A DNA stretch of 64,000 nt from Eudromia elegans (lineage: Eukaryota > Chordata > Aves > Tinamiformes > Tinamidae): the NCBI GenBank assembly GCA_003342815.1, contig PTEX01000012.1:3085761-3149760 (forward strand), read 5' to 3'. This document shows positions 13,371-26,200 of this stretch, in pieces (the stretch's first letter is position 1; every line of letters starts with the position of its first letter). The position numbers and the translations under genes are program-made. Below the pieces are notes generated by a model. The model was not told the DNA's origin. It saw nothing but the letters and a program-made list of their open reading frames with translations, and searched no databases.

Positions 13371-16300
13371 ATGCGGTGTTGGCCTACTGTTCACTAGCAG
13401 TGGATAATTGAGTCTTTATGTGTACAGTGTACAGAAAGTGCTGTACTGAAAACTATCAAAAAGAAATGTTTGTACTAAACTCATATTGCAACTTATTTCA
13501 CATATCTTCTGTCTTATCTCAAACTAAATACATTACGAGTGTTTAGTAATATTGAATTGAATGCAAATGTTATTGAAGAAATGTTCTACAAAGGCAGGAG
13601 CCTCTTTTTTTTCCCCCACTGGTAGCAGGCATAATCATAGCCTTCAGGTTAAAATGAATGAAATTTTCCTGTGTAATTAGCGTGGCTTACATCTGTGACT
13701 TTGCACAGGATTCTTTAAAAAGCAATGCAAATTCTTAACACTTCCTGCAAATAAAAAATATCATATAAAGGGCAGCCTTTGTATTGGTGAATGGATAGCT
13801 GAATCTGGAAAAAATAGTATTTAGTTCAGATTCGTGTTTCATATTAAATCTACAGATGAATGTTAAGTCCTCATTGAAAGTAAGATTTTTTTTAATTGAA
13901 AATTATTGCTGGTTTGTTCTCAGTACCATAATCCTATTTTATTATATGATCTTTATTGTACAGTAGAGTAGCCTACTATTGAGCTGGAAAAATCATAATG
14001 CCTTAGGAATCAGATATGGAAAATTCACATTAAGGACATCAAATCCTTGCCCCTAAAGTGCTGAAGTGTTAGATGCTTCCGTGTAGTGCATTTGGCTCAT
14101 GCTGGGTTCAATGTTCCTGATTGTAGGGTTTCCAGTGCTTCCCATAGAACCTTTTCTATAGCTGATGAAATACTATGGTCAGTAACTTTTTCCCTTGTGT
14201 TCAACTTAAGTCCTTCTTTTATTTTCCTTCCATCGTTCCATCCTTTGTCATACCTTTACTTCCAGTTATTCTTTCAACAGTTTTAATAATTTCTTCTCCT
14301 TCCAAAGCAATATATACCTCAGATGTGGGCAATTATCACATCAATAACCTGCACAGTTTATTTGCTTGATTGTCATTGAAACAGAGGCCTTTTAACATTG
14401 CTTTGGGAATGTCAGAGGATCCTGAAGGGAGTGAAAAATATATATGACTTTAGTTTAGAGTCTTTGTGTGCTCATGGAGTATTTTTGAGTGGCTTTAGTA
14501 CAAATGAGAAGGCTTTCTTGGTGGCCACGCTGGTCTTATTTGTAATGCTGTCTGCGTGAGTATTCCACTCCATTCATGTTGCTGCTATTTCTATTTTAGT
14601 TCCGTGCAGATCAATGCCTTGCTCAGCTACTTTTTTGGGTAAATAGATAAGACAAAAAAAAAAAAAAAATCAAGTGGAAAGACTGTTATTTATGCTTTTC
14701 AGATGCAGGATTTAGTTACAGAGAATATGAACTAATCGTGGACCTAAAAAATTCTAAGGAGAAAAAACCCTCCAGGACTACATGCTTTGCATGTCTAGCA
14801 CCTCTAACATGGTACTATCTTTATTTGAACATTTTTTTTCTGTTCTTTTTCTTAGCATACTTAAAAGCCCCTCCAGGTAATCTTAGTGGCATATAACATA
14901 CCATATAACAGTAGCTAGAAGCTGTTAGATTAGCTGCAGGGGTATTGAACTGAGGGCAGCTTGGGTCTAGGATCCCTTACCTCTGCTATTTAGTTGTTAA
15001 TTCTTCCTGCATTTTTCATCCTCTTTTGCTGTGCAGAACCTCATCTGTTAACCTTTGTTATCACATGAATATTCCTCCCCTTCACTCGTTTGCACTTAGA
15101 ATGACAGGGATTAGCCAGAGTCACTTCTGCAGAGCCGAAAGTAGAATCCCCATCTCTAGTATTTAGATCTTCATTTATTAATTTTATAAAATTCTGGGTA
15201 GGCAGAAATGGTATTCCCATAAAGTGTGTTTATTTTTTAATTGTACTTTTCCAGTTCCTTACCTTGTTTCATCATAGAGATCTCCCTTTGATTTTAGTCC
15301 TATGATTTTGAGGTTTACTATACAAATACTACCACAGCAGTAGATGTTCCTGTAACTTAGACTAATGTAACAAACACTTTGCTAATGGTGTGTCCAAGGT
15401 AAGAAAAATGTGCAGAACTGGGCTGCTTGTTCTTAAGAGGTAGCTGTTTGGAATCTGGGTTCCAAAGTGTCAGTACTTCAGTGCTTGCTGTGGTGCTTGG
15501 CAGCATTCAGGCACAGACAGAAAATGCGAGACATCATTGCAGCAGCAGCAGCAGGACATTCTCTAGTTGTCAAATAATAAAGACAAAATTTTATGTCTTA
15601 TTTTCCCCATTTTGTAATGCATGACCAGATTCTTATTTTATATATGTTTTAGGAATGGCGTATTAAATTTACCTGGATAGGTTTGGTTTTGTCATCTTGC
15701 ATGTTGTCAATGATTGGTATTTCAGCCAATCATTTTACATTGATTTTACATTGAACATTTTATGTGTTTAATTAAAAACTTAATAAGTGTAGGAGAAAGG
15801 AATGTTTCAGCATAAAAACTTCCCCTCCAATACTAATATAAAACCTCAAAACACAAATGAGATATTAGTCAGTGCACATATAAGTAGCAGTTTAAGTTGA
15901 TAGCTCCAAATAATTACCATAATTTATTAAAGTAATTAAAGTAGTAATCCATTTTATTTGAATATCACAGATCAGCCCCATCCACAACATTGGAATAAAA
16001 AGTAATTTGGATGTAAGCACCATGATTTTTTGTGATAGATGACCAACCTGAGTACAAGACTCAGTATGACAGAATGAATTTAATGGGTATGAATGCAGAA
16101 TGAAAACTAAAAATACCTGAACCACTGGTTTTTTATAATCTGTAAAGAAGATATATAGAGAAGAGTGTCCTTTCTGAGTACCTAAAATGAAAATAAGTGC
16201 TTTCTCACTGTCAAGGTGATCATAATATCTATGAGAAACAAGCAATTTATGTAATCACACATATTCCTCTTTTCCTAGAAAATGAAAAGATATAACGATC

Positions 16301-18005
16301 TTCACTCAGTCCAAATTAAAATACATATTAAAATACATAGTCAAACAAACAAAGTGATATACTTAGAGCTGTCTTTTCAGTTATTTATCACCTAGGAAGT
16401 TAATAGCACCTTTCTGTTTGGAAGCTTGGCCTCAATACTTGTAGCTTCTGTGACTGCTCTATCTCTGACAGTTGTCAGTATTCAAGAATTCAACTCCCAG
16501 CCTTTTCATATTGGCTCTTTTAATACCTGTACAAATATTTCCTCCTTTAGTTGAATAATTAAATGAGTACTTTTTATCATCACTAAGTAAACATGGAAAA
16601 TTCCCAAGAGTAGTCTTACTGCAGAGGAAATGCTGCCTGGAGACTTCATAAATTCTGAAAGCATTAAAATAAATATTTCCCCCTTTCTGCTAAGAAGTCA
16701 CAGCTATGTTCTTGCCTAAGTCAAATGAATTTTTATCTATTATAAATCACTATTTTATTTTAATAGATGATTTTGTTGACGCTTTTGATTTGCAAAAGGA
16801 TTTATCATGAACTAAATCTTTTTTTTTTATACCTCTCTCTGAGTAATCAGAGTATACCAGACGTTACTGTTTTCATATTTGTTCAGCAATCTTCTTGTAA
16901 TTTAAGAAATAAACTCTATGGTATTCTGCTTAATCTTTTTGTTATCATCTGCCATTTAACTTGTTCTACTATATAGAATAACATAACATACTACTCCTTT
17001 CAAGTTCACAGAAGCACACAATGTATATAAATTCATTTTTAATGTTTATTTGTCTTTTCAGATAAATGTTCTTCAGAATAGGATCTCTTTCTATTGATCC
17101 TGTTGAATTTATTGATGGCATTCAAGTACATAATGATTACCGAATGTCCATTAAATTCAATTTCACTTAACATAAAATCACAGTGAACGTAGCTTTTGTT
17201 AGACCTGTCTTTTCTCTATAAATTCTTAAATTCGTAGTCACCTTATAACATTTGGCTTCTTTCCCCGCCCCCATCGAAATCCTATATACTACACATTGTG
17301 TAGCAACCTGCTAAGCAGAGTTTCTCTGATGTGTTCTTTGGACCTCCTGTGTTCACCTCACTCAAGATCTTTAGTCATGGCATTAATCCTTCTTTGGCAG
17401 TCACCTCTCCCCAGAAAGATATGCGCGGAAGAAGACAAAGCTTTCAAATAAGCAGTCATGAAAGCAAAGTTGCAACCCATTACTGGCCAAGTCTACTTTC
17501 ATTGGCTTCCCTGGTCTCTACAGCAGCAGCTTCTGTGCTCATGAGCATGACTCTCTCTGTCTGCAGTGCTTACTTGCTGCTCCTCTTCTGCTTATTTTTT
17601 TAGCTTACTACTCCATGCAAGCTCAGCATTTTCTCACTTGATGATAAATTAATCTGTGTTGGAGACATTTTAAGGAAAAAAAAGAAACTGGCATAGAATT
17701 TTACTGAAATAGAATTTTGGTGTTTGTTCAGGGAAAAAAAAAAGATGTTACAAACTGTGAAATATTGTTTCAAAATATTGTATGTGCTTTTATTGCCACT
17801 TCTGTTAAAATAATCCATATTGCTCAAGGCCGTTCCAGTAATTTAAAGAGTGGTCTGTGAGCAGTGGAGTTGATGGCACTTGATTTCCTGTGAATTTTTA
17901 TCCTTTATTCCCTTCATGTCCCTTTGGTGACAATCCTAGCACTCTCTCAAATCCTCAGGACACAAAGTACAAGGGGGAGTGGGACTGGCAGTTAGCTAGG
18001 ATCGT

Positions 18006-18102
18006 TATCACAGAATCACAGGATCGCTGAGGTTGAGTGGGACCTCTAGAGATCATCTAGTCCAACCCCTCTGCTCCAGCAGGGACAACTAGAGCACGTT
18101 AT
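18006..18102 (-). mobile_element. CR1 3' terminal remnant (antisense)
   Basis: Only the last ~95 bases of a CR1 remain: two degraded octamers (cacagaatcacagga, complement of the ATTCTRTG end), then the conserved 3' UTR block gggacctctagagatcatct-agtccaacccc and the agggacaactagagca block. It is read on the minus strand. There is no coding sequence left. Confidence 0.85.
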
Positions 18103-18674
18103 GCGTAAACGGAGGTGGCTAGTGGCATTTTAGGTACCATCTACCTCAAATTGCTATTCTGGAAGGCTGCAAGTCTCCTATATGAGCTGTGCTAAATTCC
18201 CCAGGCCTATGTGGATTCCTCACATGCCATGGAACAATCTGTGTGGCACCAACAGTCTCCTTTGAGGCAGCTGAATCCTGCCTGTGGAGAGATGGCATGA
18301 CGGTATAAAGCAACTTTCTTTAGGAAAACAGGCAATGAGTGGACTGTCAGGAGTATTGTAAATTTTCTGGGGCGGATCTTGTAGAAGAAACTCTAAAATT
18401 TAGGTCTGGGATATGGAGGCTGTGTTCCCAGTTTTGCCAGTACTCCCATTACGCACAGTGGTGTTTCCAAAGGGTGACTCAGACTTCGTGAGTTTGAAGC
18501 CCATTTCTCTCTATTTCCTCTGTTAGTCCCTTAAGTCTGGATGAACATCTGCCCAAATTTCAAATGGATGGTATAAAATATCATTATTTTTAAAACATTA
18601 TGAGTAATATGTTCTTTTTAAATGAGATGTGAGCATGTTTTCCTAAATGATGTTTATCTGAACCTTCTTTGCAG

Positions 18675-18788
18675 TGGTTTGGTGACCTTGTGACACCAGT
18701 TTGGTGGGAAGATGTGTGGTTAAAAGAAGGTTTTGCTCACTATTTTGAATTTGTTGGGACTGACTACCTCTACCCAGGATGGAACATG
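18675..18788 (+). CDS. TRHDE: TRHDE coding exon with the third zinc ligand
   Basis: A 114-base exon, exactly 38 codons, phase 0 at both ends. The acceptor is ctttgcag (to 18674) and the donor is gtaagt (from 18789). It starts WFGDLVTPVWWEDVWLKEG and ends TDYLYPGWNM. The Glu of LKEGFAHYFE (codon 18726-18728) is 18 residues after the second histidine of HELCH and so completes the HEXXH-X18-E zinc site of family M1. Because the length is divisible by three, skipping this exon would leave the frame open but remove a zinc ligand and inactivate the enzyme. The sequence is free of stops and frameshifts. Confidence 0.97.
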
Positions 18789-20992
18789 GTAAGTTTATGT
18801 TATTTTGCTAATTGGGAAACTCCTCAAAAAGGTCCTTTTCTTATTCTGTACTATCGCTTCTATCACAGACAGACACTGCTGAAAAATATCAAATGATGCA
18901 TGCACGTATCAGATGTCCAATAAAGCAAAATCACTAGGTGTGAAATAATTTGACAGCATTCCAAAAGTGTGATCTCCAATTTATTACAAAAGAAATAAGG
19001 TCATGTCTGTCATAACCTAGTGTCGAAATAACTGATGCCTCTCTGCTCAAAAACATTTTGGATTAAAGCAGTTGTGATTTAACATGGACCATTTTTGAAA
19101 ATGGTCAGATTATTGAATTTAATCCATAAACACAACATAATTAGGAAAGGACTATGTGAGTAAAATAGACTATAAAATTGAATATATTTTTACTTGTAGT
19201 GGTCTGTTCTCCCCTCCTGAAGTTTACTTATTTTATCTTACTGCTCCTATTTTGCCGTCTAGCAGTACATGCTTAGTTAATATGGGTTAACTGTTCTGAG
19301 GATCTAGACTACAGGGTCCTTGCTTAGGGTACCCAGCTGGGCACGCTTCCTGAGCTGTGCATGCAAATTCCAGAGCTTTCTGAAGAACTAGTAAAGACAT
19401 GCTAGGACATTCCTTTGGATCTACTCCCGGTGTCATTTCCAATCATGTCTCAGGTTACTTTTAGATGTCAAAAGCTGTAGTATGAATATTGCACTCAGTG
19501 GAAAAATGAGAGTTATGAGACCAGTGGATAGGGAAGTAATGTATGAGACCTTGCTGCTATATGGATTTTATTGTCTCTCACAGAATTTTTCTGTATACTA
19601 TCGCTTTGTGTTTATATAGTTTTAATTACTTGAGAAAACATTTGTTATAAGTACAGATTGACTATAAAGATTTGTTGTGGCTTGAATGTTTTGGTTCTCT
19701 CTTGCACACTGATCTCTGAAGCGGTTTTGTAATTTCCTGCAGGTTTACTTAGTATTCTTATGCCATTAATTTTTGGCTGCGTGAAATTACTTAGAATCTT
19801 TTTAGTAGTTGTATACAGGTACACTTACTTTAAGATTTGCTAATTTTGAAGTTGATTTCTCTGTAATATTTATTTTTTTTATTTCAGATATTCATTTATA
19901 ATTGCATTTTTAAAAAGGAAAATAAATCTTTATCTGAACTGACATCTGCCTTGTGTGGGTAGGCTTGTTGGATTCACCTAGCTTTGGCTTTAATAGAACT
20001 CATTCTTTTCATCTTTATGAAAACACATCCTGAATTACAATGTAATCATTCTAATTATAAATGCAATGAAATCTGGCAGCCCTTTATGATTTTAGCATAG
20101 TGAAATGTCGTAGATGACAATGTTCATACACTGAATTTTATCTTCAAATCGTCATAGTCATTTGTTCTCCACATAATCAGTTTAACAAATCCAGAACAAC
20201 TCTGCTTTAGAAGTCATTTGGAATATAGAATGTTTGCTTTAGATTTCTGGGGAATGAACATAATGTTAACAGTTAAGCAAATGACGTGCTCAGCACGAGA
20301 CGTCCAGGCATCTTAGCAGAATACAGGCTAAACAAAGAGGCTGAGCAAGATTTGGCAGTTAAACATTGAAAGCAGACATGTATTGCATAAATTACAATTA
20401 ATAACGCTAATATTGCTGCACCTGAAATATATTAATCTGTCAATTTTATTCTCTTAACTAAAAAGGGGATAGACAAACTTTTCATGACGCTTTGGCTATC
20501 ACTGGCCTTTTCTATCAAAATAACTGTACTGATATACTTACATAGCTAGAAAATGGGTGGCAAGATGGAACAGTTGACAAGTTCAGCATTTGAGCATTGT
20601 GGCATTTTTGGAGAATACAGTAAGAATCAACACTTGATGTTTCATCCTTATACAGATTGCAAAAAGAGGAAGCAAAAGCTACAGTTGTTGGAATTTGGTT
20701 TCCTCTATGTTTCTGTTCATGGTGTAAAGTGCCTTTGCCATTTAGATCAAACTGACATTTGTGAACAAATAAAAAGCGAGTGTTTGCAAAAAAGTAAAGC
20801 TGTTTGAAACAAGTTATTTTTTTCCAAAGTGAAGGATACAGTACAAGCTTCATGAATCAGTTGCAAAAATAAGAACTACAAGTCTTATTTTCTATAATGA
20901 TGATTAAACAGGGCAACATTTCAGCATTCTAGATAGTGTTTTGTCCTCAGTAATTCATATCTGTGAAATAAAAATAAAAGATTCTTTGATAT

Positions 20993-21121
20993 CATAGAAT
21001 CGTAGAATGCTTAAAGTTGAAAGGGACTGCTAGATATCAGATGAGATTGAGATGCTAGAGATTAGGGGGGGTTTGATGAGTCCAACCCCGCTGCACATGA
21101 AGAGTCACCTAGAGCATGGGA
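20993..21121 (-). mobile_element. CR1 3' terminal remnant with an internal expansion (antisense)
   Basis: On the minus strand it has two degraded octamers (catagaatcgtagaatg on the plus strand) and the CR1 3' UTR blocks ending gagtcacctagagcatggg. Between the gaaagggac block and the tccaacccc block there are about 40 extra bases compared with the related remnant at 18006-18102. They include two similar pieces, gctagatatca and gctagagatta, so the extra DNA looks like a local duplication. No coding sequence remains. Confidence 0.8.
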
Positions 21122-21285
21122 AACCAAGAGTAATATGCCAAAATCCGATGTTTTTTTTTCCTAAAGAATGGGGGAAATTAGTTAAATTCTTTCTTTTTTA
21201 GTATTAGAACATTACCCTTGTAATTTTCCTCAAGAAGATCAAGGAATAAAATGTCATATTCATCTCTTTTTTAGCTTATTAAAGG

Positions 21286-21385
21286 TTTATTTTATTTTAT
21301 TTTATTTTATTTTATTTTATTTTATTTTATTTTATTTTATTTTATTTTATTTTATTTTATTTTATTTTATTTTATTTTATTTTTA
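21286..21385. repeat. (TTTTA)n pentanucleotide array, about 20 units
   Basis: A near-perfect tandem array of TTTTA about 100 bases long. It starts after aaagg and ends at ttttagaaaa. Purity suggests it is young and probably length-variable between individuals. Confidence 0.98.
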
Positions 21386-21892
21386 GAAAAGTGTAGAAGC
21401 AGAAGACATAGTCATTTATTTTGATCTTTCTGCAACTTCATTTTTAACTTGTCGAATGCTTTTCAGCTCTAGGAACATAAACTTTTACCATTAGATCTAC
21501 ATAACCATGTAAGTTTTGCTTCTTCGTGTCTACAGATACTGCAGAGCATTTCCGTGTTTGTGCTGTTTGGGATTCGCAGACTTTGTCTTGCTGGAGACAC
21601 TTGAGGAGAGCTGCGTGTTGAGTATGCGCTCGGTGTAGCAATGCGGACCACCAGCAGTGAGCTCGCACCGCCATGGCCACTTTCCTTAAGAAGTGTTCTC
21701 TTCCCTCATTAGGACCGGGGCTGTGATAGACGAAGCCACGTTATTTACTTCTTGCTAAAGCACAGAATTATCCAAAAGTCCCAGGCCTCTACTTGCCCCT
21801 CTGCTCAGTTTTTCAACGTGACATTTTCAAGTTTTCTTTGCAACCTAGACTATCCTTGTAATAGTGCATCTGTGGTGTTTTGTTTTTGTTTT

Positions 21893-22044
21893 TTTTTTTT
21901 TTTTTTTTTTGGGTGGGGATACGTTCTTCTCAGGTCTAGGAAAAGCTTCTTCCTTTTACTTCTTTGCATTTTTTTTTTTTTTTTTTGGGTGGGGATACGT
22001 TCTTCTCAGGTCTAGGAAAAGCTTCTTCCTTTTACTTCTTTGCA
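21893..22044. repeat. 76-bp tandem duplication including a poly-T run
   Basis: The 58-base segment 21911-21968 (gggtggggatacgttcttct ... acttctttgca) recurs without a visible difference at 21987-22044. Each copy is preceded by about 18 or more T. The unit is therefore 76 bases (T-run plus 58 unique bases). The perfect identity points to a very recent duplication or an assembly artefact at a poly-T. Confidence 0.97.
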
Positions 22045-23167
22045 CAGCTTGCCTGTTCTGTGAGGCCTTGCCACATCTCACTTGGTAAGCTTGGGAGCAT
22101 GGGTTTTGTTTGAAACCTGTTTACCTGCTTTGCCTTTTTCTCTAGGCTGCTTAACTTGCTTAAACATTTTGTTCTTCTCTTAGATTCCTGATTTTGTCTG
22201 GTTTCCTTCAGTCTTTTTGTAAGCTACTCTTTTACTACAGAAAACGTGAGGAGACAATGAGACTGAACTGCCATGGAGCATGATAACATTTTAACATTTT
22301 ATTGAGGCTTCCGTCAGGTCTGGAAAGTCTTGTCTTGTCCTCGGGGCATTCATACATTTCTTCAGGCTTGCATAGTCTTAACGACAAAAGAAATCCAATC
22401 TTTTAATAAAGGCTTTCTTCCTTGTGCCCTGGGTAACCCCGCTGTAATTTTGGGTGAACGGTGTGAAGAACAGAATGAACAGTCATTCTGACAGAGGCTT
22501 CTACATCTGTTGCAGTTAATATAAAATGTAACAGAACTCTTCTGAAGAACTGGTCAAAGTTTTATTAGTCTCAAAGTGTCCAGCACGGATAGGAGGGTGA
22601 GCCCTCATTGCTGAGAACCTGTGTAGTCCCACCAACATTCCAAAGATCTTTTTAAAATTTAAGTTAACACGAGTCAAAACTAGAAACCCTCGTTTCCTTC
22701 CTTCAGCTAAAATGTAAGTCCCTGCAGGTGATTTTTGATTTCTTGAAGGCCAAGCTACTTTCGATTTTATAAGAAATATGACCCCACAACATGGGCATTA
22801 GATGCTTGCCATAGCAATGAATCCACCATTCGTTTCATTTTCTCTAGCCTTCCCTGTCCCTCAGATTAAGTGGTCTTTGAAACTGTTATTTCGAAATGTG
22901 GCAAATTCTTATTCTTAAATTTCATTTTTCAAGGTCTTGGAAGTCTCAATAACTGTTTCTGTGTTGTCAGGCCTGTTTTGAGAGGAAAACTGGCGCTGTA
23001 AACTGTTCCCACCAGAGATCAGATTCAGCATGTGTACTCAGAGGAGTTATTGGCATGTGAATGTCCACCTATTGCCTATTTTATGGTGAGAAAGAAAAGA
23101 AGTTTGTATATTAGAGTACCACATAACATGGCACAAATATTTGGTTGTCGCCCATGCTATTGAAAAG

Positions 23168-23211
23168 GAATAGCATCTGGATGTGAATAGCATCTGGATG
23201 TGAATTCACAT
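23168..23211. repeat. 17-bp tandem duplication abutting a 14-bp palindrome
   Basis: gaatagcatctggatgt occurs at 23168-23184 and again at 23185-23201. The second copy overlaps the perfect palindrome atgtgaattcacat (23198-23211). No function is apparent. Confidence 0.9.
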
Positions 23212-26200
23212 GTGATTACACAAGGTAATCTCATCTCTTTGCAAGATGAGTTTTCTTTTTTATTCTAAGGATCAGAGAAGAAAAACAAATGACAATGGAA
23301 AACACTATGATGATGATTTCCTTCTCATAGTCCTGTATTTTCTCATCCAATTCACCATCCTGCTTTCCAAGGCAGGTTTGCCACTATATGTGCCATTTTC
23401 CTTTCTGCTTGTTTCTGTCATTATGTCAAGGCACTTGGTGTTTGACTCTGTAAAGGAACAAGTTCAACGGAGACTTATGGATCCAGGAATTTATTGACTG
23501 ATCTTTTTCCTCCTTTTTTTCTGGTGGGAGGAGTCAGCATGTTTTGTCCTTGAATGTCTCTGTTACTGGGATAGGTGTTGAGGACTGACAGCAGGAATTA
23601 CTGGCATGTAATTTTCCCTTTCATCCATCAAAGGGGTGTCAAATTCTTTAGCAGTCAGTACTCAGCTTGATGCTGAGAAAGCATTTCACAGAGCCTAGCT
23701 GCCTTCTCCTCCTCCTTTATTTTATAAAAGTTGGCTTTGGTGACAACTTTATTGGATAAGTCAAGGTGTTGTATGTCAGTGATGGCTTTGAATGTTCTGC
23801 CTTCTTTATCGATTCAAGTTCTGGGACGAGGGCTCTCACTTTCTTCTGTACTTACTACTTTTGTAGGGAAGGATGCTCATGTTTGCTTGGGGTATTCTTA
23901 ACATTAAGTAATGAAGTATTTTTTAAAAAATAATCTTTTCTTCACACTGCTAGGCCCAGTCTAGATGATCTTTACGTTACAAAGGCTAAAATTAATAATG
24001 AGATTGCAGGTCAGCATTTCTGTTTTAAAAAACACTGTAAAATACTGTACATAGGAAAATTAATAGAAAATCATTGAGCTAAGCCTCATTACAGTGTGTA
24101 CTCTGAACATTATGCAACAGGCTAGCCAAATCCTTGATAAATTATCTTAATTGCCTATCTTTCTCACTGGCAGGATTAAAATAATAAAAGCAAATACTAC
24201 CATTAGACACATGCATCTTTTTAATGTGCTTTGACTCAGATTGTCTCCTAAAGCATTTATCTCTGTCTATAAAGAGTTTTTAGGCTTTGTTTGACTCTCA
24301 GAAAAAAAACCCGGAAAATCATTAAAAGTTTTGAAGTAGATTTAACACATGGCCCTTTCTGATTTATTTCATTATTATTTTGGCATTTCAGACCTGAGCT
24401 GTAGCCTGCTTGATCCTCTAACCCAACATAAATATCATGCTGCCTCAGCACTGAGAGAGATTCAACCTCTCCTTTTTTAAAACCACTTTCATCCTTCGTT
24501 TTTGGTTAAAGACTCCCAGTGCCTGTAAGAAGTAGGCCTTTAATTAATACCACATGGGGTATTTTTCCCCCAGTAACTACTCACCAAAGTCCATGCTTGT
24601 ATGAATTTCTGTTTTAACTCAACTAAGGGGGAAGCTTTTTATGCAAAATTAACCACAATCTCATGTATAATTGACTTTGGTAGGAAAAAAAAGAGATATA
24701 TAAAGAAAGGTAAGCTGCAAGTTCTTCTCTTGCTAATTGCTAGTCTCTTTTACCTATGTCAGCTTACAACTAGGAAAATAAATTTCAATCTCCAAATGAT
24801 CCGTATTGATACAGTTTATTTCTTTCTGTTTTGGCAAGAAGATTTAATATGTAGGTTTCCTAACTTTAAGTAGTTAAATCTTTAACATTTAGAGATCAGA
24901 CAAAGACGGTACTCAACATTTAGGTGAAAGATTTATTTAAAAGATTGAGTACGGCTTTGGAGAATGTCAGTGTCTCTTTTCTTCATGTTATTATCTACTC
25001 ATTTTGAGAAAACTGTTAAAATGATGTTATTATGAGAGATTTTGGGTCATATGAGTTCAAATCTCCTGAGTTGAGGGTTCAGATGAAGCTGTAGTTTCAG
25101 GAAAAAAAAAAACAGAAACCAACTTTAGTGAACTTGCCAAATTTCACATAATTTTGAATTAGTAAATGCTCTGTCTTCAGTCAAGATGAGAAAGAAGCTT
25201 TATGACAATATTTGCTTCCTCCGTGGTAGGTAGATTGAGGAAATCACTTCTGTCTTGCTGAACCAAGAATCTCCACATTATTGGGAATTATAGTTGAGAT
25301 GGGAAGTTCAGTAGAAAAGAATTGGCCATACAGAAGTGGACATATTTGTTGAACAATGCTTCTTTTCAATTTTTCAGGTATCCTGAACATGCTGCCACTC
25401 TGTTTTAAAATTGTATGCAATTGCTTGGAGCACACACAGATAAATAATTCTGTCTGTGCCTGAAAAATGTCTTTGGTTTCTTCAACTCTTATGCTTACTG
25501 AACCTCATCTCTTTCAGAATGATGCAGAGTCTAGGTGTAGCAAATCCATCCAGGAAATGATAGAGCACCTGAAAAATGTTCTGATTGATTGGCAGCTGTT
25601 GCTGGAGGTTCCCATAGTAAACCAAATGTTTCATATTTCTTGAAATAGGGCAAATTTCCCATGTAGATTCTCCCTATGGTGCTTGCATTGAAGGATGAAC
25701 TTTGTGCTATGGTGTCTAAGGTTAAAGATGTTGAGATAACAAATGTATGAGGAGATGGTGTATCTATTTTCTGCCTGCTTTTAAGTTCATCTGCTTGCTT
25801 TTATGTGGATAGAATAGATAGAATGCAGTCTGTGTGAATACAATTGCATACAAGAAGGAAGCAGGCTTCTTTTTTAAGCACTACTGGCGAATATGATTAT
25901 TTTTCTTTTTGGTAAAGCTATCTGCGTTATACTGCATCCTTCTGTTGTGCAAACCCTCATTTATGAAATGGATATACCAGACAACCAAAGCCAAATGTGA
26001 GAAACAGACTGGTGAGTGGGAACACCGATAGCAGTAGCTGGTGAAATTGCACAAAAAATTCCAATCCGGTACCCATTTCTGTAGTGACTTGAGTAGTATA
26101 AAAACATCATCAAGTAGCTCATGAACATCGGGTTTGGCCTTATTCTAAATGATGGCTCCTTTTCGTCCTTAACAGTGAGCTCTTGGAATTTCTGTGTCAT

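Larger units (their letters stand above)
12903..18674 (+). other. TRHDE intron between the HELCH exon and the third-ligand exon
   Basis: 5,772 bases, GT-AG (gtatta ... tttgcag). It interrupts the zinc-binding signature exactly between Gln of HELCHQ and Trp of WFGDLVTP. It holds a T-rich tract (13310-13370), an A-run (14654-14669), a CR1 remnant (18006-18102) and otherwise unique AT-rich sequence. No exon, RNA gene or gene-like open frame was seen. Confidence 0.9.

Noticed and set aside
21752-22088. Overlapping plus-strand frames rich in Phe across the poly-T duplication
   Set aside because: The open frames come from poly-T and the 76-bp repeat.
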